NCBI GenBank assembly: GCA_947179485.1
Contig: OX359250.1
Coordinates: 3,493,661-3,557,660 of the forward strand
DNA from: Allacma fusca
Taxonomy: Eukaryota; Arthropoda; Collembola; Symphypleona; Sminthuridae
DNA length: 64,000 nucleotides
Direction of reading: 5' to 3'
Shown in pieces: positions 38,869-51,724 of the stretch (position 1 is its first letter; the number at the start of each line of letters is the position of its first letter). Both the position numbers and the translations under genes were made by a program. The notes under the pieces were generated by a model that saw only the letters and a program-made list of their open reading frames with translations, was not told the DNA's origin and did no database searches.

Positions 38869-41735
38869 ATAGTATTAGGTTGAAGTCATCAGTCATTCAT
38901 GACAAATGTGTTTGGATAAATAACTTTGTGTACAAAATTAAACAGTCGCATGATACATTTGTTTTATATATTTACTCGCAAGTTGAATTAAACATCAGAT
39001 GTTATGATTAACTAAGACGTATTTCCAAGGAGTATACTTATACTTCAATTCACTGCATCATGATACTGGTATGCAGAAAGTCATTCTTCTATGCATTGTA
39101 ATAGAAGAACTAGGACTGTAAACGACGCAGTTTATTTTACGTGTATGCTTTACATTTCTAATAATTTGTTCTAGCGTCATGAGAGTGTGAAATGAATTTA
39201 TTCACCCAATTGATGTTGATCAAAGATGTCCTTCACGAGAAAAAATGGATGTTGAAAGTATTGTTTTTAGTTATTGTTCTAATTATATTATACTCTAGGT
39301 CCACTGCATTGTCCAACATATTTTTGTTTAGTTGTATTCCACAATCCACAACAACGTTTCTAACAACTGACCTTATATGTATGAAGTTTCCGGCTTTCAG
39401 TTCTATCATTACCATCACAGCACTGGTATGTACATACATACCTACGTCTGGGTAGTATCAGCGTTTTTATTTTGATTCGAGCCCGGGACTAACACTAAAC
39501 CAGAGGAGGCTGAACAACGACCCCCAAAGTGGGATAAACAAAGTTACAAAAGTTGTGTACACTCATATTTATATTTGTATAGTTTGAATATAGATACCTA
39601 TATACAAAGACTGATTGTGAGACACCTCTTCTCGCTATCCCTCTTAAGTGAAAAACCTTTGACATTTCCGACTCCCCTTGGCTGCAATGTTTTCAGATTT
39701 CCTAATACAAGCTTCCTTGAAATAGTAGACATTGGTCAGAACCTTCAAGGTGGGGTTTTATTTCGGAACTAAAAATGTTTCAGTGCTGAACCAGACTTTA
39801 TTCCTGCTGTTTTATAGAACGTTGTATCTGGCTCGTCCATGGTCCTTTAGGCGATAATTGTGGACGTGGCCGGTAAAATAAATACTAGGCAAGGTGGGGG
39901 TTCCGTTATTGTTTATATCTTTTTACTCAAAGAGGGGAATGGAAGACATTGATAATAAAAACCAATGTTACAATCTTAATAACGTTGATTTGTTCTACTG
40001 TCTGAAATCATACATTTAAAAGGAACAAACGAGTGATACACTCTGTTGTGTATTGGTATGTATACTAAACATGCAAAAGTATCTTGTCGTGGGGAGTGAT
40101 ATTAATAACTATGTGGGACATCTTGGCCTCACGTCAGTCTCCAATTTACCTATTTACAAAACATATTTTTTCTCCGTCTTTACCAAAACTATGGACCATT
40201 AGATGATATTAAAATAATGACAAGGGCTAACTGTGGGGTTACACACTATGAATACAGTTTTTGGACTTAGTTTTTCCGGACAACGGAGGAAAGTATGATA
40301 TCAAATGATACAAAGACCAACTATATATAGCGTTACAATACCAACCATCGATAATACGTTTTAGCATCTCTGGTAGATTCATCGGTATTGTGGCAAAACA
40401 TACAAACAATATTTACAGAGGGTGTTCAATAGCTTAAAAGAAACCTAGCCTTCAAGATCTAATAATGCCTGACGTCTTAATCATTGTAGAAGAAATTTTT
40501 GCAGATTTTTATTGCGGATGGGAAAAAATGAATCAAAGCAGTCGGTCAACAATCAGAGAATTTATGACAAGGAAACAAAAAGGGCTTCCTTCAATATTCC
40601 AAACTTCGTCCCATCACCGCAGATAAGATTGCAGATTGAATCCATTAGTGTTACGATTCATGTGCCCAGCACCTGAGTTATCGCTTCGTGCAAGCCACTT
40701 ATTTTGACATCGTTGATGGGTTTCTGAGTCAGGAGATCGTCGACGTCGCATTTCAGTTGAAAAAATCATAAAATTCAGAAAAACTTAATTGGATTTTTAC
40801 ATGTCAATTTTCCAGTAACACGTTCTGAGGAAAATTCAATATTCTTCAGACAGTGGTATAACTTTTTTAAAAATTCATTGTTACATGGTAATCCACAATT
40901 TTTATGAGATACCTAAGCTGAATGTGATATTTCATGGGTAAAAGCCTGTACGTTTTGCACTGTTTTCTTCAAATCAAAACGAAAAAACAATCCGACGTAT
41001 TGTAGAGAAATGTCGCCCAGTTTACATTTATCCCGTGCTTAAGGAATTTATGTTTAGTAGAACTGTATGTACACAATTGGTTAGAGCTGGACCAAAAATA
41101 TTTTACAAGAAGCTATGTTTCAGCATGACTTTTCATGAAATGAGTTTAAGAGAAATGTATTTTGAGTATTCATTTTTAGCTGAAAAACGAACTCGTGATT
41201 TTTCGGCTTCGGTGACAGGTGTTTACTGTAAATACTTAATTAAGTAGCCTGCATTTCTTCACACATTTGAACTCGGTGGCCTGAAATAATTGACCCAGGT
41301 CAAAGGAAATTTTGGAAAACGTAAAAGTAAATTTGCTTGTATTCGGAATCACATTTTTTGAGTCAATCCCTTATGAAGGCTAGGAGAAGCACAGGTGATT
41401 ATGGTTACCCTGTTTAGCAAACAAGATCATAATGGTAGCCGAAGGAAAAACTACCTAAGTGTGACAACCTAATAAAAGAATCGAATATATATGTAGTTGT
41501 TCTTGGTCCTAATAAAGTGAGACATGCCACTAACAATGAACGCAGATCAAACATCTTTACATTTCGGCAGGGCTAGCAACGCGCCTTTTAGTTTTTAATT
41601 TTGTACACGTGCACACCCCCGTCCGAAAGGAACCAATATCAAGACAAAGTTTCTGTTATACAGAAATAGTAAAAATCATCATTTGGTACAAGAAACATAA
41701 AAAATATATAATGAGAAAATGATAGACCACGATAA
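38869..41735. other. Gap between convergent ABHD and SPP genes
   Basis: Contains the ABHD 3' UTR (ATTAAA variants near 38939 and 38988; no AATAAA seen close by). It also holds a repeat fragment at ~40985-41060 and a TTGACCCAGGTCAA palindrome at 41290-41303. No gene is recognised; the short open frames lack domains. Confidence 0.55.
40985..41060. repeat. Dispersed repeat fragment (copy 2 of 2)
   Basis: Matches the fragment at ~24305-24385: CAATCCGACGTATTGT followed by ATGTCGCCCAGTTTA. Same orientation, diverged. Confidence 0.5.
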
Positions 41736-41741
41736 TTTATT
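41736..41741 (-). terminator. Poly(A) signal AATAAA of SPP
   Basis: AATAAA begins 11 bases after the SPP stop codon on the minus strand, followed by a GT/T-rich stretch (GTGGTCTATCATTTTCTC). This would give an unusually short 3' UTR; a further downstream site could also be used. Confidence 0.5.
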
Positions 41742-41752
41742 CAAGATCAATT

Positions 41753-44700
41753 TCAATTTTCCTTTTTTAATTCTTTTTTGGTTTTATGCCCTTCCTTCGG
41801 ACCTTGGAATGATTCAGGTTGGTTGGATTGTGCTGGAGTGTCTTGTGCTGGGTGATCTTCATATCTACGAATACAATTTGGATGTTAAGTTTATTCTTAA
41901 TAATTGTAATGGTTGGAAATTAAATAGCTTGTTTAAATGACTGGTTCTTACTGAAACAATGCCTTCAGGTCTCCCTTGATAAGAGCAACTAAGAGAGGAG
42001 CACCAATACAAGCAGGAACAAGGTACAAAAGAGCTGGTTGTGCATGACGATAAACGTGCATCACGAACATGGTTGTCAGCAGTCCAATGATGTAGGCAAT
42101 GAAAGAAGTATTGAAGTACGTTCTTGAATTGCGGCTCAGGCTAGAGTACAATTAATTACAGTTAGCAGAATCAGTATTTTGTTATTTTAGCTCATACGAG
42201 TCAAGATCATCATGCTTTCAGAAAAATCAAGTAAAATGTAAATTGCGTCAACACTAATTTTAAGTGAATTGACTTTCGCGCAAATATTCAGAAAAGCAAA
42301 ACTAGAAATAAAAATTAGTTTCAAAGCAAATAGTGTTTGTAATGCAATGTTACACTACAGTATTATTTACGCTTTGAAAATGAATTATGTGAGGGTAAAA
42401 TACTTACTGATTGTCGAATCTCAAGAGAAGGGCAATAAAGATACCAGGTAAAACTATGTCTCCAAGACCAAGCATGGCGAAATTGTTGGCATGTAAGCCT
42501 TTCTCTAGCAGATCTTGAGGGAAAACCACTAAAATACATAGACACAACAAAATGTAACATTTCTCTGCAAAGCACCTTGGAACCAATGCATCATCTTAGA
42601 CATCTCATTGCAGTGGTTTAAAAAATGTCTTCATTCCACTCCTTATTCAAACAGGCTGTCAATGAGGTGGAAAACTAATTTCACTTCAATAAGGTTAAGC
42701 ACAATTTGAGAATTTGAGACATATAATTCAGGAAATTCTAAAATAATACTTGAACTGTTATATCTGTGAAGATTTAATTTAGTTGATCTACAAAGCAAAT
42801 TTTTATTACTTGTAATTAATATAAACAAATAACATATAATTACCAGAAACATGCACATAAAGGAAACAAACTAAACAAAGCCAGAACAATAAAACCAGTA
42901 CAAAGAAAGACAAAGCGCAACTATAAATGTTTAAGGGAACAATCTAAAAATGAGCAGAACAAAACAAAACATGTTGAAACAAAAGGAAAATCTTTTCTTA
43001 AACATTAAATCTATATCTATTAGAAGAAATGCTTACGTTTGATTGGCGCCTCAAATGACTTGGCAACAGTGACCATTACGTCGGTTCCGAATACCCAAAA
43101 TATGTCGTAGAAGAACAATCCTCCCAGAAGAATACAACCAGTTACAACATTGTTCAAATGTAGCAACTCGACTCCATTGATAGCGAATGCCATTCCAAAC
43201 ATATTGTTGGCCAACCAATGCTACAAATAAATCGTAATGTTTATTTCTTGGTCAACTTCCAGTAGTTTTCGAATCTATGCAAAATGCAACTAACCTTTTG
43301 AAGAATGTACCAAATTCCAATGAGAGTACATACACTCACACATACTATGTCATGAGAGGAGAACTTGTAATCAATTAAGCTGGTGTGCTTTTCGCTGTCA
43401 GCTGAGTCTTTTTGTGTAAACAAAATGTGGTATTGAATCAATGGAATTCCAGATGGGACCAGCTTAGTTATCACAGGACTGAAAATTAGTTTAAAGAATT
43501 AGCAATATTAGTATGTTACAGAATCATCACAGTAATCATTTCTTCCATGAATCAAAGAACACTGAAGCAACTCCATAATCACATTTTGCAATTATTTCTG
43601 CTAGTTGATCAAAACATCCTGCCAAGTAAGCAAACTATGATGTTTATACTTATACCCACGTGCTTACCTCAATAAATGGGATAAAGCCAGAACACCTAAG
43701 AAAAAGAAGTACACCGTCAACAACAGATTGATGTGGTCTTTGGAAAACACCTGCAAACAAGCAACATCATCATTAAGAAAGGTTTTTTCATCCAGTTTCA
43801 AATCCAGTGTTCAGAAGTTCTAAATTCCACCACTTCATCTTAGAATCACCGAATCAGGTGTAATGGACGTAAGTTTCCTCTACTAGCTTTTCTTTTAATC
43901 ATTACTCATAAAAGTAACCTTTGATCTCTCATCCAAACTATCAAATACATTAATCTACCGTTTGCCCAACACTAAAAATTGTATCTCGGATTACTTCAAC
44001 TTTCACCAACTGTTGACACCAATACATGTCTCCTGTCTGGAAGCCCCCGACAAACAATCCCTAATCTTCTGATCCTTCATCAATTGCTCAAATAGTCTCT
44101 CTGTACCAGTTTCCATAAGCTCCGTCAAGTAACCGTCTTCCTTGAACTGTTATCAGGACGATGAAGCAATACGACTAACGACAAATACAATACTGCTTAC
44201 AAGCTGTCTGACAGCGGACACTTTTCCTTCATTGATTAGCTTTACCGAAATACAATCCCTTTTTCTTCCTCCGCATAGGGAATGTTTAAGCGAGAGATAA
44301 ACGCTCCTTTAAAACCCCACCTTCATAAAAAAGGACCTACCCTGAACAAATCAATTCAATGTCTAACAAAAGGTCAAAAGTACTATCTTTCCTGGGATTA
44401 ATTTGTTCAAAACTATAAATTCCTTCCGACTTGATCCCTCCGTAAAAATTCCAAATTAGGCTTGACACATATATCTACCCATTTAATATAATTCCTACAA
44501 GGTCACGAGCTGGTTGCCCGAGACAACCTCATACCTTGAAAAATAAGTACAGGCCAAAAAGGGCAGCACTCGCAATAAGGGGGAACATTGCTGCATCTTT
44601 ATGAGACATAGTATCCGGCTTCTCTCCAGATTTCTATTTAAAAAAAAAAATAAAACATAAATCCATTATAGTAATTTAAAATCCAACCCAATCGGACACA

Positions 44701-45026
44701 TTCGAATGAAATTGTTGGATTTGCCAGCTGTGAGAATGTATTTGACTAGTCTACGTAATTCCTGAAACATGCGGGACATTTCATTTTGAAGATTGACTGG
44801 AAAAATAAAATAAAAGCATATGGTGTGGTGTGTGTACCTCATAAGCAACTTTCTGCTCACTGTGGTGCTTAACGGAACGAAAAGCTCCGAAGAAAATAGG
44901 GAAAAGAGCCATGATGACTAGACTTCCATATGCCACGGCCATTCCTTCAGGTGTTGCTAAAATCTTCGTCCCATTTGTAATATTTTGCTGACCTAGGACT
45001 TCTCCCACTTTTTCCACGTCCGCCAT
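41753..45026 (-). CDS. HM13: Signal peptide peptidase (HM13/SPP), GxGD intramembrane aspartyl protease
   Basis: ER membrane protease that cleaves signal-peptide remnants within the bilayer. Coding exons (- strand): 45026-44838, 44633-44535, 43750-43668, 43478-43295, 43220-43037, 42528-42408, 42140-41952, 41864-41753; phases match, 386 aa (human ~377). The start ATG has a strong context (GAAATGG). The N-terminus carries lumenal glycosylation sequons NIT and NGT. Catalytic Asp224 lies in FFYD and Asp270 in MLGLGD; the PAL signature is QPALLYLVP (321-329). The TAA that closes the frame after KALFQ is actually part of donor GTAAGA. The true last exon encodes a polar tail ending KKEN, a KKXX ER-retrieval signal as in vertebrate SPP (KKEK). 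The order of domains and all key residues are intact. Confidence 0.97.
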
Positions 45027-46365
45027 TTCTACAGATATTAATTCACAACTGTACAATGTATTATAAGTAGGGATGAAATGAAGAGCGGATTCTATTGTTG
45101 ATTGACTATAAGTTGACTGACGTTGATCAGACCCTCAGACCCACAGTATTTGAATTACCCGACACGAATGTGTAGTTTTGACAGTCAGCGCTTTCCTACG
45201 ATAGTTTCACCTGAGCTCGTATGTGATACACAAGCTCAAGTCACAGTCACAGTCACAGATATAGCCTCTGGGGTGTAAGTAAAAGTTCCGATTGGGGAAA
45301 CAAGTTCCCCGATCAAAGACAGGAGTCGAGCCAAGCTAGCCCTCAGTTGTAACTAACCCTCACAATAGCCGACAAGTGACTAGTGTTTCTGAATGGTACC
45401 AAAACTTGGACAGGACCCGACTCGTTTTCCCGAGCCGAAAAAATCTAATTTCTGTTCAGAAGCATGTTCATGTTTAGAACGTACTGTGTTTATGCTGATT
45501 ATTTACATATTTCTAACTATACGTAACATTCCTCTTCTGGTCTATTGATGCCCTCGTCAATGTAAAATTTAACAGCAAGTTTAAGTTAATGTTTACATAA
45601 TGAATACCCTTGATAAATAAATTGTAATCACGTGTTGCATTTTTCATTTGGACAATACAATTGTATAATAAACCATGTGCAATGGACACCTTAACAAGCT
45701 CTGCTCTGTAGATGTCAGTGCTACTGCGAAGGTAGAATAGTGTGCGTCCTGTTATCATTTCTTGCTGAATACTTCATCTAAAGACTGACACCTAGACTCG
45801 AATGCAGGAGTCGGACAAAATATTGTGAGCCCTACGAATTTTTTGAAAATAAATTACAGTCCTGTATTGCTCTAGTCTTTAACGAAGAGTAACGATGACT
45901 GTGACGGATTTCAAAGTCCTAGTTGTAATTTGGGGGCTGCAAAAACATGCTGAATGTCGCACATGAGAAGAGGCATTAAGGTTCTCCACGGGAACATTAT
46001 TTCACAACTTTCTCCTCATTCAGAAAGGATAATAAAGAAGCGGGCAAGCTAGCCAAACTTGGGCGTCACACTTCTTCTAGACGAAATTCCGAATCGAAAC
46101 GAAAAATAACTTGTGGTTTGATGAAAATATGTTCGAACTGGTTGAATCACGTAACTCTTTATTAAGCTTCTGCAAAAGATACTCTACCTAGCTGTATGGC
46201 TCCATCCTTTACTGTTTTAAATGCAAACTGCTTCTACAACTTAATTCGGAATTAATAAGTTGCGAAAATTCATGTTTTCAACCCAAATATTTTATTCGAG
46301 TAAATTCGCGTGTAGTTAACAGCTGTAATATCGGAGATATCCTTTCAGAACTTATAGTAGGTATT

Positions 46366-46566
46366 CTAATGACAAAGTATCTTTAATGATTTTACCTTGT
46401 TCGGAAGTGTACCTTCCACTAAAACATCCAACATATGCAGGTTCCACTCGGACGGAGTGGACCCTACACGCCTTTCTAATACTGGTAATATGTTGTTAGG
46501 TGGAATAAGTCCAGAATCGTACTTACAATTATTACGCTGTAATGAAAGCTTCTTACGTGGTTTCAT
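46366..46566 (-). CDS. Small ORF of unknown function
   Basis: A 66-codon frame with a real ATG in good context (ACAATGA) and AATAAA 70 bases past its stop (46296-46291). The composition looks protein-like (MKPRKKLSLQRNN; LIPPNN; LERRVGSTPSEWNLHMLDV; LVEGTLPNK). After LPNK there is a possible donor (GTAAAA). A plausible acceptor at 46323 would add a 14-residue exon ending at 46278, so the final residues are uncertain. No family is recognised; it could be a short gene, a fragment or chance. Confidence 0.33.
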   Translation of the reverse strand: MKPRKKLSLQRNNCKYDSGLIPPNNILPVLERRVGSTPSEWNLHMLDVLVEGTLPNKVKSLKILCH

Positions 46567-47899
46567 TGTTTACAAATCATTTGACGTTGGTGTTGACAAT
46601 GATGAAATCATCAGCTGGAAATGCTGATGAGCATCAGTTTGTTTTAATTAATGTGCCTTACTCAGTGCTGACATATTGTACCTGAGTTCACGTAGACTTT
46701 TGTTTACATTGTAATTTAGAATGTACATGAAATGATCTTCTGGTACCTTGTTGTCATCATCAGGTTCACTACAAAAATAGTCAGTTTTATACCCTGACCT
46801 TGTCTAATGGCTAAAAGCGTATACAGTTGGTTATAGCGTTGGTCTGGAAATACAATTTATTGTTACCTACACCCTACACGCACAAAAATTATGTGTCCTA
46901 CGATATCTCATTCAAAAAATTCGTATATTGAGGGTTGAATGGTAGTGTCTTACCTACAGTGCATAAGAGCTACATAAATGATGTAATGGCAGACAAGGTC
47001 TACGCAATTCAAAAATCAGTAGGGTTATTAATTTAATGAATGCATCTGAGATACCCAAGACGAAGCCTACCGGTTAGACCCAGCACAGTCGCTTGTTCAT
47101 ACATTGAGATCCTTAAACAGCAGCTCTTCTTCATACTACGTATTCACGGAGGAGTGTTACACCCTCAAAAACTACCAACAGGTTTAATGCTTATTGTTTT
47201 ATGCTTGAGTTGTAATGCAACTAAACCTACTATTATAGTTAAAGACCGTTCATTGGCTTTAACGTCGTTTGTACGCGGGCCCAACTCACACCAATCAATT
47301 ACTGTATGCTTTAGTACGAAAATACAACAATCGGGTCCACAAATCTCTAGCGTCTTCTAGATCCGCAAATAAAACAATTCGGGATGTAAAACAAAACTTG
47401 TTCTAGTTTTGCTCATTTTCGAAGAGAACAAAACAAATGAGGAAATTACAGCACTAGAGGATGGGGGCAAGTCAATACTTGTGCCCCTGTGGGGTTTGGG
47501 CAGGGAGTGGAGTGCGTCCCATTTACCCCCTGGGGTGTAGCTGTTGTGTACTCCAAAGATAAATATCATTACTATCAATTTAAAACGAATTGACACGTCA
47601 GTAGAAACAATATTGTCATAATGGCTTCAAAGTATCTAGAAATCAAGTTCATTGAAAACAGTTCTTCCACAAGTAATGACTTGCCATTAGCAATGCCAGA
47701 TGGGAATCTTTGGTAGCTGAGACACAATTTGCTGGACACAAGGGATGGAAACAGAAAGAACTATTTGGTGTAGCGTAAATATCATTTGTGCTCCTGTCGC
47801 TGCTCATTGTTCTTTCCCGTTCTCTGTCAACACTATACTGCCTCGCCTCCCACTCTTCCAAGCCTGCAAAGTGTTTCCCACGCTTTGATAACATCCGGT

Positions 47900-48060
47900 T
47901 CGTCAACAGGGTGACCGTACTCATTTGACCCCCTCTAGCCCACATAAGGAAGTGATTGATAAAATATTTGATTCCCCTAATTTGTAGCAAATTTAGTTCC
48001 AGATTTTCCAGAACTTGTTTGACCTCTGTCAACATCTGAGGTCACAGGGTCAAGATACGT
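47900..48060. repeat. Dispersed repeat (GGGTGACC…CGATTCCCC family), copy 2
   Basis: The order GGGTGACC, CCCCCTC, CCC-ATAAGG, AAAATATTTGATTCCCCT is shared with 3755-3830 (GGGTGACC, CCCCCTCC, AGTAAGG, AAAATATTCGATTCCCCT). It is partly shared with 54800-54870 (CCCCCC, GTATAAGG, ACATTCGATTCCCC). Three diverged copies imply an interspersed family. Confidence 0.6.
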
Positions 48061-49258
48061 CAAGGAAAGTCGTATTTTTCAGAATGTCATTTTTTTCCTG
48101 TTTTGATTGTCGAAGAAAATTTGTCCCAGAAAATGTTGGGAAAAAGACAAAGGCTCGTTCAAATTAGGAAAGGGGATGCTATTCCTAATCTCCATAAGGG
48201 AAACAAATTGGCGTTGGAATGTTTAAAACTCGTGATTAATCTCGTGAGAAAGCCCGGGTTTTAGGATTTCCGTTAGGAACTTTTTCAATGTTACGAGCGC
48301 ATTTTCAAAAAATGGCCTACATCAAATATCTTAAGTAGTTTTAGGAAATGTGTGGTAAATTTAAAGCAAAAAAACCCCGATACCTCAAGAAAACCAACTT
48401 CCCTATTATAACCCGGGAAACTTTATGAATGTTTTCCGGTGCAGGCGGAGGCTATTTCCAACATTATTGTTATCAATGATTTTTAAAACTATTACATAGA
48501 AGATTCAAATACGAAAAAGTTCCCATGGAAATACCCTGCTCCTCCCTGAAAATTAATTAAAACCGATTGCGGTTTTCCTTGTGTACTTACACGCGGTTAT
48601 GTTAAAAAAAAGAAAGTTGCCGAAGCGTGCAGAGCACTCGTGTAGCATACAGCAGTGGGAGAAAGTAAAAGGCTGTGAGAGGACGGCAACCAAGCAGGGA
48701 CTGTAGCACGCATAGTATTACTAACGCTAATTGTAAGTCCAAGAGTTCCTTCGGTAATTGGGTACAAATATTCATTAAAATGAGCCCCTTGTAGGACTTC
48801 CTGGCCACTCATATTCTGTATTACTGGGAAAAATCACTTGAGATTAAGAATTGTTACCACTTATAAAACCCCTTTCTGCACATATGTATTTGTATGTGTT
48901 TGTGTTATATGACCTCATTTAATTTTTTGAGGTCAAACGGATGACCCGATGCCCTTCAAAAACAATAAGCTACTTTGTAATTAAAATCTGCCCCAACAAA
49001 AAATGTGAGTTGTCTGGTGTCCTTGGTTCGGCAGCTATCGTCCTGACAGACAACGAGGCAACCAGACAATCGTAATAAGGTTTTTTAGTTTCGCTTCGCC
49101 CCTAAATATGGTCAAATGTAAAAGTTCTATGAAATCATTTATACCTAATTACATCGATGGGTTGAGTCCTTGGGTGTGCTTTTATGATGGTAGGAGGAGG
49201 AACTTGGATTCAAACTTGAATTTAGATCCGTTTAAGAGATTCGAATCAAACTTGCACC

Positions 49259-49439
49259 CAGGGGTGGATTAATAAAATAATTTGTACCCTGGCCCTTTAA
49301 CCGTCAAAATAGATTTGTGGGCCTTTACACATGATATTTGCAATCTGAGGAGGGCCTTAGTCAACATTTATTTTTACCCTGGCCCTAAATTTTTTATCCT
49401 GGCCGGGCCAGGGTGGGTCATCCCGTAAATCCAACCCTG
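49259..49439. mobile_element. hAT-like MITE, 181 bp, with 8-bp target duplication
   Basis: Inverted ends CAGGGGTGGATT (49259-49270) and the complement of CAGGGTTGGATT (49428-49439) match at 11 of 12 positions. They are flanked by perfect 8-bp direct repeats CTTGCACC (49251-49258 and 49440-49447). CAGGG ends with an 8-bp duplication fit hAT. The interior has no ORF and carries repeated CCTGGCC/GGCCAGG words. Confidence 0.85.
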
Positions 49440-51724
49440 CTTGCACCTGAATACAAACTTGAGTCCAAATTAAAACTTTATTACATCCCTTAAAGAAGTT
49501 ACTACTTATGGTAGCAGTTGTTTGTTGTAACTTACGACCACAAACCACATCCACAATAATAGAGGAAAAATGATAGATGTGTACGTAGATTTTGTGCACA
49601 CAAATTTTAATGCACAGCAGTATGTATTTGTATAAACTTTGTAATGCACTAGAGACACTGCTTGCTAGAGAAAAGTATTATTTACAGAATTATTATTGTT
49701 ACTAGCTCATGCTGTTTTAAGTCACACAAGTAGTTGCGCTTCGCCCCATACTGTTATAGCGACTTACAATTAGCGCGTAGATATTGCTGATCAGAGATGA
49801 TATTTTAATGTACCAACTCACTACAAAAATCGTAAATCTATTACGCTGACGATCTTAGAAAGGTACGTATGCCAGGTCAGGCGACCGGATTATTAAATGT
49901 CATGCAAGCCTAAATAAGCGGATCAGGGTACTCGCACAGTGCGGGGCCTTTCTCTTTATGATTCTCTCTGTAAAAGAAATAGGTTATAAATACCCAGGTC
50001 AGTTTAGTACTTGGTTTGAAAGACGGAAAAACAATAACTTTACAGTTACAATGTAAATTATTTCATCTCAAAACTGTACATTTAAAGTGAAAGTTTACAT
50101 CATTTTAGAAATTTTGGTCATTCAAAACGAGGACAAAAACTGACCAGGGCATTAAAATCCAAAAGTTATTATTTCGGGATGTGTCCATGTTCATGTTCAT
50201 TAAAAAAAATATTTAAAAATGTCCGATATCTCCCACTGCAAAGAACGGATCTTCAAGAATCAAGTTTAGACTGTACACTACGTAGCGTAACAAACCCCCA
50301 ACCATCCATGTACTTAATAAGGATTTCATATTACTTTTACATTTGGTAACTTTTACCATTCCGATAGCAGGAATTTTCATTCATAAAGGAAGTTATGAGA
50401 TTAAAATAATTATTTATGAAATAATATGCAATATGAAACAATATGAAAAAAATGAAAATACATAGAAACTCTCTGGAAGAACCAGTTGCGTGCGTAAAAT
50501 TACAAAGTCGCAAAGCTTTATTTGGCGAATTGGTGATACTGGCACATGAAATTAAGGAAATCATTTGGACAGTAAGTGATTACATTATGCTGTCAAAGTA
50601 GAAAAATCCAGTAGTTTATTGGATCTGAACAAAAATTATTTATTGAATGTTCAAGTCACTAGTGCTACACATATGCCTACAGTAAACCCCAGTCATCCTG
50701 CTCATTGTAAGAAATTACACAAGGGAAGAATCCGCAACTGTTACTACAAAGGCAGTGTTGGGATTATCATTTCAGTATGATGTGGCTACAGACTACAGAC
50801 ATGTCTTTAAGCATATCTAACCATCTGATTAACTGTGATACATATAAATAATAATAATTATTGCAATTATTGTGAAGACAGACTCGATTAGAGGATAATC
50901 GAAGTATCAAGCAACCTAACAGTTTCATCTCAATCATTTTACTTTTACATTCATTAAAAGTAGCTAAGTAGCTACACAAGTTTGATTACCGATTACCGTA
51001 GCATATGATAAACATATTAATATGGAACATAGCAAAATAAAGACACGCAACGTAGCTACTCCGCTGAGGAAATCTTGAGCAACGAAGTAACTGAAATGAC
51101 CACCACACGAAGTGTATATTCCTACGTTTCACCGTGTAAGTAAGTACGCATACAGATATACGCTTTACTTGATTACAAGCTTATCCAACTTGTAACGTCC
51201 GGGAACTAAAAGAAATAGGTTTCGAATTTGTTACATGCAATTCAATATAGCTAAATTGTACGGTTCGTCTTCATACGGAAATTTGGAACTCACAGACAGC
51301 TACTAAACTGCTAACAATAAGTTGATTGATACTCAGTTGATGAATACATTCTGATATGGATGACAGTATTTTTTTAAAAAAATGTTTGTTCCGGTGTCCG
51401 TAATGAAAGAAGGTTGACAGATATCGAGAGATGTCTGTCACACTTGATATTTACGTATATAAGAATTTTTAAACAATACATGCAAACCCATGAAACTGAC
51501 TGCACTAAGTAAGATTGTACTTTGTTTGAAAATGTGTACTAATTGTAAGAAAATTGAAACTATTCACAATCACTGACAAAGTGAAGTATAACAATGTTAT
51601 ATAGAGTAGTCTAGGTTGTATGTATTGATAGCAAATAAGTGATTAACACGAAAATCTGTTGCAATCATATTTTGTTTCCAATGGTTAATCATAACACATA
51701 GTTGTATGAAGACACAGAACTTCG

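Larger units (their letters stand above)
45027..51724. other. Gap between SPP and the bab-like gene
   Basis: Holds the SPP 5' region, a small ORF at 46366-46566, a dispersed repeat at ~47900-48060, a hAT-like MITE at 49259-49439 and otherwise A+T-rich DNA. The part next to 51724 should include the bab 3' UTR. No other gene is recognised. Confidence 0.5.

Noticed and set aside
41719-41940. Plus-strand open frame at the SPP 3' end
   Set aside because: It is antisense to the last SPP exon (41864-41753), which has the correct phase and ends in KKEN.
47040-47360. 106-codon plus-strand open frame
   Set aside because: No domain or start context and nothing to splice to; considered chance.
47649-48035. 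128-codon minus-strand open frame
   Set aside because: Overlaps the dispersed repeat at 47900-48060 and lacks recognisable protein features.
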